Below are positions 32,007 to 32,165 of a stretch of 32,165 nt of DNA, piece after piece. The stretch covers positions 7,809-39,973 of the forward strand of contig DIVX01000121.1 in the NCBI GenBank assembly GCA_002422505.1, given 5' to 3'. Within the stretch, counting starts at the first letter, position 1; each line of letters starts with the position of its first letter. The position numbers and the translations under genes were made by a program. The notes under the pieces are model-generated. The model was not told the origin of the DNA. It made no database searches and was given only the letters and a program-made list of their open reading frames with translations. The DNA is from Desulfovibrio sp. UBA6121 (lineage in GTDB: Bacteria; Desulfobacterota; Desulfovibrionia; Desulfovibrionales; Desulfovibrionaceae).

Positions 32007-32165
32007 TTACATGCCAGCGCCGGAAGCGGCCTTCTGCATCTTGACTTCGACCTTCTCGGTCAGGCTGGCGTAGTACTTGCGCAGAATGACGAGGCATTCC
32101 TCGCGACCGAAGTGATCGGGAACTTCGCTGCCGTCGGAGAGCATCTTGCGCAGCTTGGTGCCGGA
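32007..32165 (-). CDS. sat: Sulfate adenylyltransferase (ATP sulfurylase), C-terminal fragment cut by window edge
   Basis: Activates sulfate to adenosine 5'-phosphosulfate, the first step of dissimilatory sulfate reduction. Only the last 52 residues are in the window: [20 protein letters not shown], then [20 protein letters not shown] and the tail [11 protein letters not shown]. The SGTKLRxxL phrase and the REEcxxIL(R/A)xYY pattern are typical of the Sat C-terminus in sulfate reducers. The stop TAA is at 32009-32007 and a strong terminator follows. The rest of the gene lies beyond the right edge. Confidence 0.88.
   Translation of the reverse strand, partial: SGTKLRKMLSDGSEVPDHFGREECLVILRKYYASLTEKVEVKMQKAASGAGM

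Overview
The window is GC-rich bacterial chromosome. The right edge holds the 3' end of a dissimilatory-type ATP sulfurylase gene (sat), and the left edge holds a Tat-exported molybdo/tungsto formate dehydrogenase catalytic subunit. Together with a bacteriohemerythrin, a cysteine-rich family 9 glycosyltransferase and a type of hairpin repeat that I associate with desulfovibrios, this points to a sulfate-reducing Desulfovibrionales bacterium. The lineage is an inference from gene content. No rRNA, tRNA, CRISPR array, transposase or phage gene was found.

Layout. 1-3167: formate dehydrogenase alpha (minus, cut by the window edge) diverges from a small ModE-type winged-helix regulator across an AT-rich island that carries a perfect palindrome. 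3255-4810: a hairpin repeat, a heptosyltransferase-like gene (minus) and a small conserved protein. 4911-5894: class II fructose-1,6-bisphosphatase (glpX). 6324-10439: a two-gene minus-strand unit, lipoprotein followed by a large SBP-PAS-PAS-PAS-GGDEF-EAL c-di-GMP enzyme. 10684-13526: a three-gene plus-strand unit of secreted OB-like protein, lysine 2,3-aminomutase family radical SAM enzyme and ATP-grasp ligase, closed by a 28-bp tandem repeat and a strong terminator. 13997-19760: a compact plus-strand operon of a 52-aa protein, three class III-type prepilins, a giant PilX/GspK-like minor pilin carrying lectin-like domains, a small secreted protein, CheD and glutaminyl cyclase. 19672-20487: lgt, overlapping the glutaminyl cyclase tail to tail. 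20672-24194: an unknown 254-aa protein, a membrane class III nucleotide cyclase and bacteriohemerythrin. 24218-24979: exonuclease III. 25102-30385: an SGNH-fold-like membrane-anchored protein without its catalytic residues, a membrane-embedded spermidine-synthase-like protein and a radical SAM protein. 30386-31109: a non-coding block rich in inverted repeats. 31110-32165: a CBS-CBS-ACT protein and the end of sat.

The most interesting units are (i) the aminomutase plus ATP-grasp pair, which looks like a dedicated route for making and then ligating a beta-amino acid; (ii) the minor-pilin operon whose K/X-type subunit is a 716-aa lectin-like fusion, probably a pilus-tip adhesin, with CheD and a glutaminyl cyclase translationally coupled at its end; and (iii) a dispersed element in which a constant 31-nt tag follows a hairpin whose stem sequence differs between copies.
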